This document shows, piece after piece, positions 51,401 to 63,524 of a stretch of DNA of 64,000 nucleotides. The stretch comes from Anas platyrhynchos (lineage: Eukaryota; Chordata; Aves; Anseriformes; Anatidae). Under the pieces are notes generated by a model. That model was given only the letters and a program-made list of their open reading frames with translations, had not been told where the DNA came from and made no database searches. The first letter of the stretch is position 1. Every line of letters starts with the position of its first letter. The stretch covers positions 26,500,501-26,564,500 of the forward strand of contig NC_092593.1 in NCBI RefSeq assembly GCF_047663525.1. Reading direction: 5' to 3'. The translations under genes were made by a program, and so were the position numbers.

Positions 51401-53499
51401 ACCTTCCAAGCAACCAGAGTGAAAAAAGCCCCTGTGCTGTTTCCCCCTACAGCCCTGTGCTCCTGTCTGCACCGGCGCTGTCTGATCTTGAAATAGTTTT
51501 TAAATGTCTCAGGAACAGACTCAATTTCGACATTGCTGGTGCCACTTCAATGGGAGGCCAGTTCCTGTTTTATACGGCGCTGTATAGGTCTGCTGCTGAG
51601 CGCAGAGGAAATTAATGTCTCAACTCACCGTAACATGAGGTTTTGTCATGCGTGCAAATATTTTACTTAGTGGGGTGGAAATAAAAGAAATTTTTGTCCC
51701 CCTTCCCCTTCACCTCTGAAACTCAGTTTACTTCTTTTGTGTTTCTAATTCCAGTTGGAAGCATGAAGTACAAAAAAAAAAAAATCCAAAAAAGGCATTT
51801 TGCCATAATCCAAGTTGTTGGTTTTTGTGGTTTACAAATGCTTCTTTTGGGACTTTATCCAAACTGCAAGCCTTGGTGTGGGTCAATTTTATTCAGCACT
51901 CAAAACCTGATAGCAAAATTTTCCCCCAAATCAGGAGGGTGCTGTTAAAAACACGGATGTTTAAAAGTAATGCACACTTAAGGTTCTTCTCTTTAGGTTT
52001 ATAATTTTTCAGTTCTGTTGGATGACAGGTTTTCAGCCTTTCCAACCCCATCAAAAGGAACAGACAGCATTTTTTAAGAGAAAGCTAAAGATTCCCACAG
52101 ACCCAGAGTTCAGAGCTTAAAGAAAACAATCACCAAATATGGCAAGGAACCATGAGCTGGAGATGTTGAAACATCACTATTATTATCTGCTCATTCTGTC
52201 TTTCCCAACAGGCTTCACACCAAACAAAGAGCAGAGAAAATGCTCTCACCTAGGACAGGATGAATAAGCCGGTTACATTTTAAGAAGTGCCAGGCACCCG
52301 CAGCTCTGGTATCAGTGGGAAATGCAGGTGCTCTGAGAATAAGATTCTGTCATCAGGTTTTTTTCTGCTGTTGACTTGCTTTCTTGTTCTCTGCTCAGGT
52401 GGGACACAGTCCTGCTCCGTTTCTGTGCAGTAAGACTAATGGAGACTCGAGGCTGTTCTCTGCCAACTTGATCTGAGGGCTTGGATGGGGTCCTTCAGCC
52501 TCTTACACGCACCTACTCCCTGAGTGATGTGGATTTGGCTTAAATACCCCTTTGCTTGCTTTTCCCAGTGTATTTCCCACAGTGTAGGAGGATGCATGTG
52601 CCTAGGCCTTGCCCCGCCACGGAGCTGATATTTGCCTGGCTAAACGTCTATGCAGAGGAGTGCAGGCCTCATTTAATTTCCTGCCATGACCTTACTGAAC
52701 ACAGCAGTGTGGTGGGAGGTTCAGCAGTGGAGTGCCTGACTCTGCAGTCAGTGGACAGTTGCCTAAGTAGGTGTGTAAAGTGCACCCCACCAAAAGTTTT
52801 TTGGTGAACTCAGTGCCATCAAGTTGCTTTTTCTGACCTCAAACCCCAATCTAACTGGCTCTCTCTGAAGTCCCTTGATCTCAGTTTTTCCATGCATGGG
52901 TTGCCCAATATGACCCAGTGGGAGAAGAACAGCTTCAGAGGGCAGCATCTCTCTCCCTTGGCTGTGTGCAGTGCCAGTGGCACTGCTTCTCCAGCTGACG
53001 TGCCTGAAAGCTTTCCTTAGCTGTCAGATGCTGAGCAGGGACTCCTGCTGGTGTGCATGGCAGACAAGTGACTTTGAGTCAGCTGATAGGAGGCCATGCT
53101 ACCAGTCGCCACAAGTGTGCTTCTGCTGGAGCAGGGAGAGGTTTGAAGAAAGCCAAAATGTAAAGCGTATAAGGAAAGCAACAGGAATCCAAATGACCAC
53201 TGACAGAGATGCACATATTTCCATGCTAGGAAATGGGGGTGAGGAGACTACCTTTTTCTTTCCTAGAGCTGCCCTTTTAATACATCCTCGGTAGCTTCAC
53301 AAGTTGCAAACACCTGTGAACTAGCAAGGGCTGAAAAGAAGCATGGATTTCTCTCCCTGCTGGTCCTGCATTGATTGCAATTAAGGAGGAGGAACTGTAG
53401 GTAAGGCTTATATGAGTGCATATCCTCCCCAGTCCAGATGAGTTCTTGCTGTTTGATTTTTATTTTTTTTTCCCTGTCACTTCCTTCTGCTTGTTAAAG
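48431..53499. other. Non-coding stretch, no gene seen
   Basis: 48590-48660 has clustered TAAT/ATTA words (catgtaattagataatgc, gggttaattaaggttg) close to block F. An exact octamer lies at 51301-51308. Open frames reach 133 codons (49402-49803) and lack recognisable domains. No interspersed repeat was recognised. Confidence 0.5.
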
Positions 53500-53870
53500 G
53501 TGCCAATTGTATAATTTTGCGCTATGATTTGAGAACACTATTCACACCCATGGTAGTGATGTTCCACTTCATTGGGCTGCACAGCTTTTAATTTCAAGTT
53601 AATACAGTATAGAGGTTTTATGTCCAACATTCTAAATGCCACGGCATGTTGATGAAAAGAAATTACATTGATGAAACAGTTAGGCAGTGATTAATATGAT
53701 CCATAACTCAGAGTGATGTAACAGCCCTAGCTTTCTCTCCTACACAAAGTGATGTCCAATTACTTGCTATTGATCAGATATTGCATTGCACCAAATGGGA
53801 TGCCAGCATCAATTCATTTCATCATATTGAATTTCAGCCAATATCAATGGATATTTGGCACATGTTTTGC
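53500..53870. promoter_or_regulatory. Candidate conserved non-coding element G
   Basis: About 370 repeat-free bases with high density of homeodomain and related words: acagcttttaatttcaag, gatgaaaagaaattacattg, ggcagtgattaatatgatcc, tgatgtccaattacttgc, attgatcagatattgcat, and caatatcaatggatatttgg. There is almost no G/C-rich filler and no frame over 60 codons. This is one of the two most enhancer-like stretches in the window. Conservation is untested. Confidence 0.38.
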
Positions 53871-56352
53871 TGAAACATTTGTCTGCCATCACAGAGCTGA
53901 TGAACAGGTTGGCAGGTTTTGTTTGTGAAAGGGTGGGGAGGAGACAGAGAAGGAAGAGAAAAGAAATGCACTAATTCTGCTGGTGAATTTCTCCCCATGC
54001 CCAGCACTGACAGCACAGGAATGCCTCCCTGCATGTCCACATTTGTTTCACACAAGTGGCTGCATGCCCCTTTCAGGCGTGTTAACATTCTGTGCTGCTC
54101 ACTGCTTATTTTTTATTGATAATCAAGTGAATAATTAAAGCCCAACAGCTACGTAAAAAACACATAAATCATATGTGAGTAATGCTCCTCTGCTCAGGCG
54201 TAGCTCCTGTTGTAAATGATGGCCTAGAAATCCATGATTCATGCCAGCATGTATCACTTCCTCACTCCATGTTTGTCTGTAGGACACTTTGGGTGCCAGC
54301 CAAAGCTCAGGAGTGTAGGATGGAGATACATGGGGTGGTCTTCAGATGTCTCTTTCAGCTTACTTCCCCATGGAGTTACGGTCTTGGTTTTGTGTCTCTT
54401 CTGGGCTGTTGAGGTGCTGTACTCCCAACAGACATGCTGTTAGCTCTGAGCTTCCCTTTGCCTTATTTTTAATGTGGGTTTTGCTGTTGTAGGATGTTTT
54501 TTGTGTTTTCCTTTTGGTTTTGTTTTTGTGTGTGTGGTTTTTTGGACCTGCTGTTATTAGTTCACTTCTAACTTTTCTTTTACTCTCGTTTGAAAGAAAA
54601 CCCTCAGGTGGGAGTGCCCATCCCGATTAACCTCTCTGGCTAAGATCACCAGTCGTGTGACTGCCACATGGAGTACTGCTAGGCCAAATGTAACAACATC
54701 TGCCATGCATTCAACAACTTCCTTTTGGATTCCTCGCACTCTATTTTCACTTTCAGCTCTAAGCAGGAGTGAGATATGTTCTGCTGTCTCTCAGATGCCA
54801 AAGCACTGGGAATGTGCCATCCTTCCACTGCGAGCTGGGCGGGCTTAGGAGGCTGACAAATTAAGCCAAGAACTAGAATAGGAGTGGAGACGAGCTGGCC
54901 ACAGCTTATTTCTGTTGACCCTCAAGGCACCTTCCTCCGGAGACCTTCCTTCCACATCCTTGAAAAATACAGGAGATGCAAAATTACCAATTATGGAGCT
55001 GTAGCTCTGCAAATATTTACATATCTGCTCAATTTTATGCACTTGAACAGTCCTTGGGGCTGTTTGAGGGTGTAAAATTAAGCATACGTGGAATTTTTTC
55101 CAGGCTCCAGCTTTCTACCTTACAGACCAGATGGCATCTCTTGGAAAGCTTTGTGGAACATTATATATAGAAACAATTCCATTTGTTATTCTAATTATTT
55201 GTTTGCTGAGCACTGACAGCATAGTTGATACGTTGCAGATGTTGAGAAATGGCTCTCTTTTCCAAGGAGCTTGTGACTTCGGTCAAAAGTGGCTACAGGG
55301 ACTTGAGGAGGACAGCCTACCTGAACTGCTTTCTTGACAACCTGTTTGATTTTTACATGATGGCCTCATTTTCTTTGTGATACTCCACTGAATTCCACGG
55401 TAGCCAACTACAGAGCCTGTGGCAAGATTGCAGTGTGTCCTTGGGACACAGCAGCTTGATCATGGTACTCAAACTGGAGATTGAGTATAAACAGAAAAAA
55501 AAAGGCTGAGATTGCCAAGAGAAAGGTAGATTAAGTAAGAGAAAATATGAATTTATTTTAATTCCAAGAGCCCTTATATTTTTCTTAATCAGTTCTAGTG
55601 TTTAGCAATAGTTAACTGGTAGGAGCAGAATAATAACCACAGCTGTCCACTCAATATTGAACTTCTAAGAACCAAAATACTTTCCGTTCTTACCCTTTTT
55701 TTTTAGAATATTTTTTCCAAACCTAGTTTCAAGCCTGTGAACAAATTATTACTCGGCATGTGGCTGGAGGGAGAAATATTCTTCTGCAATAATTCAGTGG
55801 ATAAAGAATTTAAGGGACGATCCCCCTGGCAAATGCTTGTTGTATTGCAGAGAGTATTCACCTGATGAATCAGTCTGATCCTTGCACTTGGGCTGCATCA
55901 CACAGAGACAGTTTTTCAGAGGACTAATTTTCATCAGTTCCCCTCTGAAACCAGACCCCTTTGCAGTATTTTAGAATAGGTACACAGAAGGCAGAGCTAC
56001 TCCAAATCAGGAGACACTTGTGATTTTGTAGGTTCATATATTTGTGTAATGAAAAGTATTCCCTCTCTTTCAAATCAAAAGCCAGATGAAATTCCTCAAT
56101 TATTCATAAGTTGCACAAAATCATCATGATTCTTCAATATAGAGCTCTCAGGATTAGACTAGGAACCTAAACATCTCAAAGCCCTTACTTACCAGTTTCT
56201 CTCTTGAAGAGATTCTACCTGTGATGTGAGATTGTCAGCTTTAGTCAAAAGAAAGAGGAAAATCTGGATTTTATTTATTATTTATTCATTTTGCAATACT
56301 TCTATTTTACTTATTCCTGCTTTTTACTTCTTGTTTCATGCTAAGAAAGCAT
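53871..56352. other. Non-coding stretch, no gene seen
   Basis: Unique sequence with frames no longer than 84 codons. 55500-55620 is AT-rich. No repeat family was recognised before the long T tract. Confidence 0.55.
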
Positions 56353-56422
56353 TTTGTTTTGTTTTGTTTTGTGTTTTTTTTTTTGTTTGTTTGTTTGTTT
56401 TTTTTTTTTTTTTTTTTTTTTT
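56353..56422 (-). repeat. Long T-rich tract, (TTTTG)n/(TTTG)n/poly(T)
   Basis: Seventy bases consisting of TTTTG units, then TTTG units, then about 25 uninterrupted T. On the minus strand this is an A-rich tract. No retroposon body was recognised on either side, and the CR1 begins over 500 bases away. Confidence 0.92.
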
Positions 56423-56930
56423 AAATCTCTGTTGGCAGCAAACAGGTAAAAGAATGAAGGAGAATAAATGCAGTCACTGATTACTCTTATCAGACTTTCA
56501 AAAGATAATGAAATGTAAAACCTTTAAAACTCAATTAGCGTGATGAAAATACCCCTACAAATCTCTGAAACAAACTTTGAACAAATGCACGTGTAGAACT
56601 CCAGGTCTTCATTTTTTTGTACCTCTAGGATCATTTTCATGTGTGGCTGAGCAAATATACAAGATACACACTGGAAACTGCCCATGCACTTCATATTGCA
56701 ATGTTGCAGCTTCGGCTGCTTGGTTAAAGTGATGCTCAGGTCTCACCCGTGTGGCACGAGAAGCCGTGTAAGTGGCTGTCCAACAGGCTGGGTGGTGTGC
56801 GTCTCGGAGATCGGGCTGACTTAATGGGAGGCTTGGAGCTCAAGGAAAACATAACATTGCTGACGTAGGTCCTGAAAAAGAATGGGTCAGCTCCTCCCCT
56901 GAATTTAAATGGCTATAAAACTAGAAATTA
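56423..56930. other. Spacer before CR1
   Basis: Unique sequence. Nothing supported is seen. Confidence 0.5.
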
Positions 56931-57520
56931 ATTACAGAACCACAGCATCCCAGCAACAGGTGAGGTCAGCAGGCAGCTCTGGAGATGCCCAGTCCCACCC
57001 CGCTCAAAGCAGGGATGGCTGGAGCAGGTCCCTCAGGGCCGTGTCTGGCTGGTTTCTGAATATCTCCACAGCCTCTTTGGGTACTCTGTGCCTGCACTCA
57101 GTCATGGTCACAGTAAAACTAGAATAAAATCTTATATTTAAATGAAATTTCTTGAGTTTCAGTTTGTGCCCATTGCTTCCTGTCCTGTCACTGAGCGCCA
57201 CTGACCACAAGAGTCTGGCTCTGTCTTCTTTCTCCCCACAGCCTCGGGAATTTAGACACCCTGAGAACCCCAAAGTCTTTTCTTCTCCAGGCTAAATAAC
57301 CCCAGCTCTCTGAGCCTCTTCTCATGGGGCAGACGCTCCAGTCCCTTTACCCAATTTGTGTCCCTTTGCTGAGCTTGCTCCAGTGTGCCCACGTCTGTCT
57401 GGTATGGGGCAGCCCCTGCCTGGGCACAGCACTCAGTTCACCAGTGCTGAGCAGAGAGGAAGGATCACCTCCCTCGACCTGATGGAGATACTTCTCCTAA
57501 TCAGCCTCTGGTTTTCAAAC
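56931..57520 (-). mobile_element. CR1 LINE, 5'-truncated 3' portion
   Basis: This is the 3' part of a chicken-repeat-1 (CR1) non-LTR retrotransposon lying on the minus strand. Read on the plus strand it begins with the terminal CR1 words (cagaaccacagcatc near 56934). It then passes through the usual order of CR1 landmarks: a 'gtgcccattgcttcctgtcc' block near 57165, 'ttctccaggctaaataaccc' near 57283, 'ctctgagcctcttctcatgg' near 57308 and 'atcacctccctcgacctg' near 57465. Similarity fades near 57510-57525, so only a few hundred bases of a family whose full length is about 4.5 kb remain. That is the usual 5' truncation of target-primed reverse transcription. Several small substitutions and a short AT-rich replacement near 57120-57150 show it is old. 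No open reverse transcriptase frame survives. The subfamily cannot be fixed by eye. Confidence 0.94.
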
Positions 57521-57583
57521 TAGATACCAGTTCTTGTTTTCAAGCTTTGTTCCGTAAGTGTGAAGGATAAATTGGGAAAAAAG

Positions 57584-57623
57584 GCAAGCAAGCAAGCAAG
57601 CAAACAAACAAACAAACGAACAA
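57584..57623. repeat. (AAGC)n/(AAAC)n microsatellite
   Basis: About five AAGC units convert into about four AAAC units, the last with one G. It lies some 65 bases beyond the truncated 5' end of the CR1. Confidence 0.92.
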
Positions 57624-60600
57624 AAAAGCCTGCAGCAGAAAGTGCAAGCGGAGAATGTCAGCCAAGTCACTGCATCTCGAGGCCGGGGCCCTGAGAAGAA
57701 ATATCACACTGCCACGTTACTTGTTACAGCTTAAAGAGCTGGCACTGCAGCTGCTGGTGTTCAGCCACCATGTCTCTGGTTGCACCAGGTCTTCTGCAGG
57801 AAAGCGTCGGGCGTTCAGGGCACAGCTGGCATCAGCTCTGCTGCCTCCTGGCATCTCCGTGCACTTCAAGCTTTCCCATAGCCTACAGTGTCCAGAGGCA
57901 TTTCGTTGGCTCCTCTGGTATTTCAGCCTTTGTCTCTTGCTCTAGGCTGGCATAAGAGAATCAGGGTTTGGACTTGAGCTGTAAGTGGAAGCTCCTGTGT
58001 GGGTGTGCTGAGGAGAAATTGAGGGGAGGGATGTCACGATGTCTTGCACTTAAAAGGGAAATACTCAAATAATGAAGCAATGTGGGAGCAGAAAGTGGGG
58101 AGAACTGGGGAAACAAAATGATTTAGCTGGCATATGATCCGTTGTGGCAAGAAACTTCATGATTTCAAAAGGCTTCCCAGTATTTAATAGAAATGCAGTA
58201 ATAGGCTTAAGTGGAGAAAGGCATAAGGATAGGCATCATGTGATAGCTGTGATAAGAGAGATGTGTAATTGAGCTGGAGTGGAGGTGAAGGCTCTCCCCG
58301 CACGTACAGTGATATTACATTCTTTTCCACTTGGATGCCCTCTGCAAGCACACTAATCCATGGATCTGGAGAAGGATAATCTACCAACATCCAATTTTCT
58401 GGGATTTTTTTTTTTTTCCTGGATGAACCAATTTGTTCACTGAAAGGTGCAGGTGTTAACTCTTTCCTGGCTGAATGGACCTCCAGGATTAAAGGTGAGT
58501 TGGTTCACAAGAAGTAAGCAAGCTTGTGCTTCCACCTGTCTTCCCGGTGGCATGGAGAGGTTCCCCAACTTAGGGAGGACTTTCAAGATGGAAGATGTTA
58601 AATCACCACTGCAATTAAAATGTAGGTAAAGCCACGAGCGCGGGCTCTCAGAATTAGCTGAAGCTAAGAGAGAGGATTAAGCTAAAATGTTTTGACTGTG
58701 ATCCATGCTCAGATCTATTCCCTGGAGGTCACATACAGAATTCTGGGCAAAGCCCAATTCTAACAGATATTCCTCGCTCGTACAAGATGAATGCATTTCT
58801 TTTTCCAACCACAAATGCCTTGAAGCTGGGATAAAAAAGGCTATTGTGCTTGGCTAGTGCTCATTCCTCCTGGTGCTGACAAAGCCCCATTGTTCTCCCC
58901 AGGAGGAGGAGGAGGAGGAAGGCCAGGGAGCAGGGTGTGGCCAGCACAGCCTCACAGAGAGCTTTGAGGGTTGTTTGCATCCAGTCACTCCTTCGCAAGC
59001 CACAATGAAAATTTTGCAGCTGCTATTGTCGTGGGGAGAGTTTGGATGGTCGCTGGTGTGTTGGTACATCTGCATCCTTACAGGGTGTGCTGGGAAGCAG
59101 TTCTGTCATCGTAACATGGCTCGTGTGCTTAGTGCAGGGATCCACGCGGTGGTGTTGCCTGTGCAAGCAGGGGCGTGGATCAGTGACTGGGTTCCTTCCG
59201 TCCCTGCAGTCACATCCATGCAGATGGCATCTGCTTGGCCTGAGGAAAAAGCAGCCTCAGGGGTGTTCCTGCCTCTGGCCAGGCCTCATGGAGGACTGCT
59301 CAAGGCTGGTGTGGAAATCTGTCGGGTGTTTGTATGGCAACAGTTTGCACATCTCTATCAGGAGCCTCCGTGTGTGTGTGCAGACAAGGTTTACCCCTCA
59401 GTAAATCTCACCCTCAGCCAGGCCAGGCTGCCATTTGGCCCAGCTGCAGGCCTGAGGGACACGGCCACCCCTCGAGGGAAGGGCAGCCCTCATGGGTTGG
59501 CTTCCTCTGCTGACCTCTATCTCTAGCACTGCTGGGGTTCATTTCGTCATGAGTGACAGTCTCCCGGAACCTAATTGCTCATTAAAATGTCATGTAGCAA
59601 GTTTCTCCCCAAGGAAAAGTAGCATTTTTATAACTCTTCCCGTACAAACACCCCCCCCTCCTGTTTTGCTGGTGTATGGCTGGGTGTTCCCCTTGCAGGG
59701 TGACCCTGGCCGCAGATGAAAGGGAACATCGGATGGGAGGTAATGAGTCCAGCTTCCTCCCATGAAGCCAGGCAGAGCAGTTCTGTAATGGTTTGCAAAA
59801 GGGCCATCATCTGAATTCCTGGAGCAAGGATGTTTACTTGCACCACCAAAGGGCCTGTCTCCCACCCTGCCGGGGCTGTGCTTTGCCCCCTGCAGCTGTA
59901 GGAGGACAGACGCTGTGTCCCCCCTCCCTGCACCCTCCTCCTGGCTTCCTCTGTGGAGGGTGGGCTGGGTCTTCTCTGTGCCTGGCTGGCTCCTCGTCTC
60001 CCCTGTCTCTCAGCAGAACTGTCCTCACTCCTGCCATAGCAGGGCCAAACTGATGTTTTCTCACCGGCTCTTGGATCCCTGCTTTATGGTGGATGACTGT
60101 TTGGCCCGGAGTTTCTCCCCATTTTGGTCCACAGCTCTGTGTGAGGTCCCCAGCCCAGAGAAGTGGTCATCTCACTCCTGGAGGAGGACAGTCTGCTGCC
60201 TCAGAGGCCAAGCAGTTTGCTCGGATAAGTGATAAACCACACAAGCATTGATGCTGCCACTTGGATCCATTAAGAGCATTACAAAGGGGACAAATGGTGG
60301 AAAGGGCCAAGTCATGTTTGTGGAATATTTTCTTTGCCATAAAGAGTGGTCCCAGCCCTCTGCTGCATGCCTGCTTTCTCCTGGCTGGGAAGGGAAAGGG
60401 CAGGCTGAAATTTCTCATCTTAATCTGTCCCTTGGCTTGATCATGTGCTAGCTTTTGCTGGGGGAGCAGCTCACATTTCTTTGCCAGCCCACAAGTTCCT
60501 CAAGGCTCCTAGCTCTGCTCATTTTTAATTAAATGTCTCATTTACCAGCATGCTTACTTGATGGCTTTGTGTCCCACACAGCTTACTGCTCATTCCCCAC

Positions 60601-61199
60601 CTCCAGCTCTGCAGAGGGGATACATGCACATCAGTTTGTTTAATGTAGGATCCTAGCTAGAGGTATTACTGTCAGATCAGACAGATGGACACAAGAAAGC
60701 ATTTACCTCCCTCTGTCTCTGCTACCCTGCCTGGCTCGGGAGGGCAGAGGCAGCTGCTGATGAAAGAAGGAGACAGGCTTCCTTTATTATTCCATCAGGG
60801 CAGGAGACAGAGAGCACTTGACATGAAAGAGCATCCCTTGGGGTGGCCGCGGTGGGCCGGGCTGTCACCGTCTTGCTTTCCAAGAGGATGCCCATTGCCT
60901 TGCTGAGGCAGCATCCCCAGTGAGCAGAGGAACGGAGAGCAGTAAGAGGGTTGGTGGTTGCTGTAGAAATTGATGAAGTAATAGGCTTAGCCTGCTGTTT
61001 CCTTTCTCATCGTTTCCATACTTGTTTGTTAGGGTGGATGGCAGCACGCCTGCAGGCACCGGGGGCTTTCTTGCAATGCGAGTGTGGCCGTACCTGGCAG
61101 CATCTGGAAGGGCACGGTGGTCGCAGCAGCAATTCTGTATCTTTAAATGCCAGAGCTTTCAGGAAAAGGAGTAGGGGTCAGGAGTCTGATGTTGGATTT
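57624..61199. other. GC-richer non-coding stretch
   Basis: This part is richer in G and C than the rest of the window and carries many overlapping frames on both strands. The longest is 217 codons (58873-59526, plus). Overlapping frames in several phases, a reading through (AGG)n at its start and lack of any domain argue against coding. CpG density is too low for a CpG island. A 13-base T run lies near 58405-58417. Confidence 0.5.
58901..58919. repeat. (AGG)6 microsatellite
   Basis: Six AGG units. The poly-Glu run in the overlapping open frame is simply this repeat. Confidence 0.9.
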
Positions 61200-61239
61200 A
61201 AAAAATTAAAATTAAAATTAAAAAAAAAAAAAAAAAAAA
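61200..61239 (+). repeat. (AAAATT)n followed by poly(A)
   Basis: About three AAAATT-type units run into 19 A. Confidence 0.9.
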
Positions 61240-61489
61240 GCAAAAATCAGTACTGAAATCGAAGGATTTAGCCCAGATTTGCACTGCTTGTCTGAGATCA
61301 AAATATGGACATTTGTTCTAAATAAAAAAATATCAGCCTCTCTTTCTGGTAAGCCAGCCAGCTGGTTAAAATTGCACAAACACATTGCAATCAAAACATA
61401 TCTCCGTAGCTGTGATTTTTCCCTGTGGCCATGACGGGATGTCACCTCTAAGGGGCAGTGTGTGTGTGCATTACAAGGCAGGGATCAGA
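61240..61489. other. Non-coding spacer
   Basis: Unique AT-rich sequence. No feature supported. Confidence 0.5.
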
Positions 61490-61740
61490 CGGGCAGAGAT
61501 AACATACTGCTGAGATCATTCTGCAGTGGCAAGTTGTTTTTCTGGCTGAGAAACAAGACATAATATATAAAGTTGCTTTAAGGACAAGAATAACAAACAT
61601 GCTGCATAAATAATGTAAAGCAAGAAGAAAGTCCAGCACTGTTTAGAATATTTTATGAGGAATTTATTGCTGTTAATTGAAGGGGAGAGATTGATCACTG
61701 AGGAATCGAGCTCATTACTTAACAAAACCTGGATAAATGG
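61490..61740. promoter_or_regulatory. Candidate conserved non-coding element H
   Basis: Repeat-free AT-rich block with tctggctgagaaacaagac, aagaataacaaacatgctgc, tttattgctgttaattgaag and gagagattgatcactgagg. Homeodomain, forkhead-like and SOX-like words are dense. Evidence is composition only. Confidence 0.25.
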
Positions 61741-61796
61741 TGTGTCACTTCTCCGTTCTGCTTAGCATTCTCCTCCCGAAGCCTTTCTGTTTATGG

Positions 61797-61814
61797 AAAA
61801 AAAAAAAAAAAAAG
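61797..61814 (+). repeat. Poly(A) run of 18
   Basis: Uninterrupted A run. No retroposon body was recognised. Confidence 0.9.
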
Positions 61815-62314
61815 TATTTCAAACCAGATAAGAAGTGACGCCCCAGGTTCCCTCCCCTATTCCCACATAAATGCATTATAAAATAGAGACAGGCAGGCTG
61901 TAATTCTCTCTCCTTCCTTTTCTTTTCCTGCTCCCCGACATTTTGAGATGCATTTTGAACCTCAGCAGACAATAAACAAGGGGGCAAGCAGATACAAACA
62001 AGAACTGGAGGGGTGGAGGAGCCCTCTGTTCTGTGCCCATACTCTGCTCTCCAAGGCTTCCCGTGGCTGCGTGCAGCAGATCGGGGCTGCCAGGCACACC
62101 GAGCAGCAGGCTGCTGTGCTGCTCCCAGCGCCCAGGAGCCCTGCCAGCCAGAGACCCAGCACCGGGGGCACCTCCCTGTGAGCCTCAGGGCCCGATCCGC
62201 ACCTGCAGGACAGTTCTGATAACAAGGATGCCTACGTGAGGTGCCTCCAAAGGTCCTTGCTGTTAATTTGGTAGGGGAAGAAGCAGGGGGAGGTGAAAAG
62301 GCAGCACATTATGC
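61815..62314. other. Non-coding stretch with GC-rich core
   Basis: 62030-62220 is GC-rich with only scattered CpGs. Overlapping frames of 68-87 codons on both strands have no recognisable features. Confidence 0.5.
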
Positions 62315-62339
62315 TTTTTTTTTCTTTTTTTCTTTTTCT
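62315..62339 (-). repeat. T-rich low-complexity tract
   Basis: T runs separated by single C bases. Confidence 0.88.
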
Positions 62340-62540
62340 GCTTTCAATTTAGATGTATTCTCCAGGCTTTGAATAGGTGCCTGTAATGAGCTGGCTGAAA
62401 ACAGAAATATTACCGGAATTAAAATAAGATGAGACTCACTTGGACATGCCCAGGGATGCTGATTACACCCAACCACTGCAGCCACTCTCTGCTGCCTGTG
62501 TAATATTCATTTTCCAATTGTCAGCACCAGGCCAGGGAAA
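62340..62540. promoter_or_regulatory. Candidate conserved non-coding element I
   Basis: Repeat-free block with gctttcaatttagatgtatt, aatattaccggaattaaaat, ctgattacacccaaccac and gtgtaatattcattttccaa. The texture matches the other enhancer-like blocks. Conservation is untested. Confidence 0.28.
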
Positions 62541-62593
62541 TTAAAGGGCATTGTGTAGGTATTAGAGCCTAACCTTGCTTTGTACATGTGGAA

Positions 62594-62613
62594 ATGTGTG
62601 TGTGTGGGGGGGG
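62594..62613. repeat. (TG)n followed by G run
   Basis: Five TG units run into about ten G, a simple-sequence tract. Confidence 0.85.
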
Positions 62614-63501
62614 GGTCAGCTGAGAATTGCTGAGCCCAGTCTCAGCAGCCACAGAGACAAGCGAGGGGGCTCCATCACCCAGCAGACCCCTGTGTGGGGC
62701 CTGGGCAGCACCGGGCTGGAGATGTTCAGAAGTGGGGCTGATACGCCGTGTCTGCCCTCAGCTGCAGAGATAATCAGCCCTAGACTGGAGTTACACAGGT
62801 CTGCATATGGCCCTGGGTAAGCATTACGTGATCTGATTTCATGGAAGCAAGATAATTTCCAAATAAATCTTCATTTTCCCAGCTGTGTTCAACAAAATAT
62901 CCCTGAATCTCAAATCGTCTCAGTTAGGTCTGTTTTTCCTAGTGAAACACTTTGATTTTGTCTTCAGCATGACGTTTTTATTTTTGGATTTCCATTTTAT
63001 TTTGATCTTGTTTACACTGCGTATAGCTCAGCAAAACTGCTCAAATCCAAACTGTTTCAACCCAAAGCAAAATTTCTTCCAGTCTTCAGTTCACCAATGT
63101 TTCATACCTAATGTCAGCCTGAAAATATTTTCACCCCATGTTTTTCACCATGTAGTTTCATTGCTAACTCATCAAACTTCAACTGTGGTTTCAGTGAGCC
63201 CCTCCCTTCTCCACCGCCCAGTCACCAAAGCCCAACAAACTCTTTGCAGGGCTCAGGTTTTATAAGATCCTCTGTCTGGACATCTACCAGCAGGGCTCCC
63301 AGCACTATGGAGTGCACCACGTAGCAAAGAGAAGTGGAGTTTCCTTTTAAATGGCAGGGGATCATTCTTCTTTACATTTGTCAGTTGTAGTTCATTAGCA
63401 TCGGCTTGTTAAAACGTTCAGGAGATGACTGTCTATTTGTCTGGATGAAAATATGTAAAGTTTAGTCATGGGCAAATTACTGAGGTTTTCGTTTCCTTTT
63501 T

Positions 63502-63524
63502 AAAAATAAAAAAAATAAAAAAAA
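63502..63524 (+). repeat. A-rich low-complexity tract
   Basis: A runs separated by two single T bases. Confidence 0.88.

Noticed and set aside
58453..58494. Possible 42-bp exon (cag before, aaaggtgagt after) reading ...NGPPGLK
   Set aside because: The collagen-like GPPGLK is a single GXY pair, 42 bp is not the 9-bp multiple typical of collagen exons, and no neighbouring exons were found.
58873..59526. 217-codon frame with an acidic run
   Set aside because: The Glu run is the AGG microsatellite, GC-rich context lengthens chance frames, and a second frame overlaps it over most of its length.
61200..61239. A-rich tract as tail of a processed pseudogene
   Set aside because: No coding-like sequence or target-site duplication precedes it. 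The AAAATT units point to simple repeat growth.
62030..62220. GC-rich patch as a CpG island promoter
   Set aside because: GC content is raised but CpGs are sparse, the patch is under 200 bases, and no transcript start is suggested.
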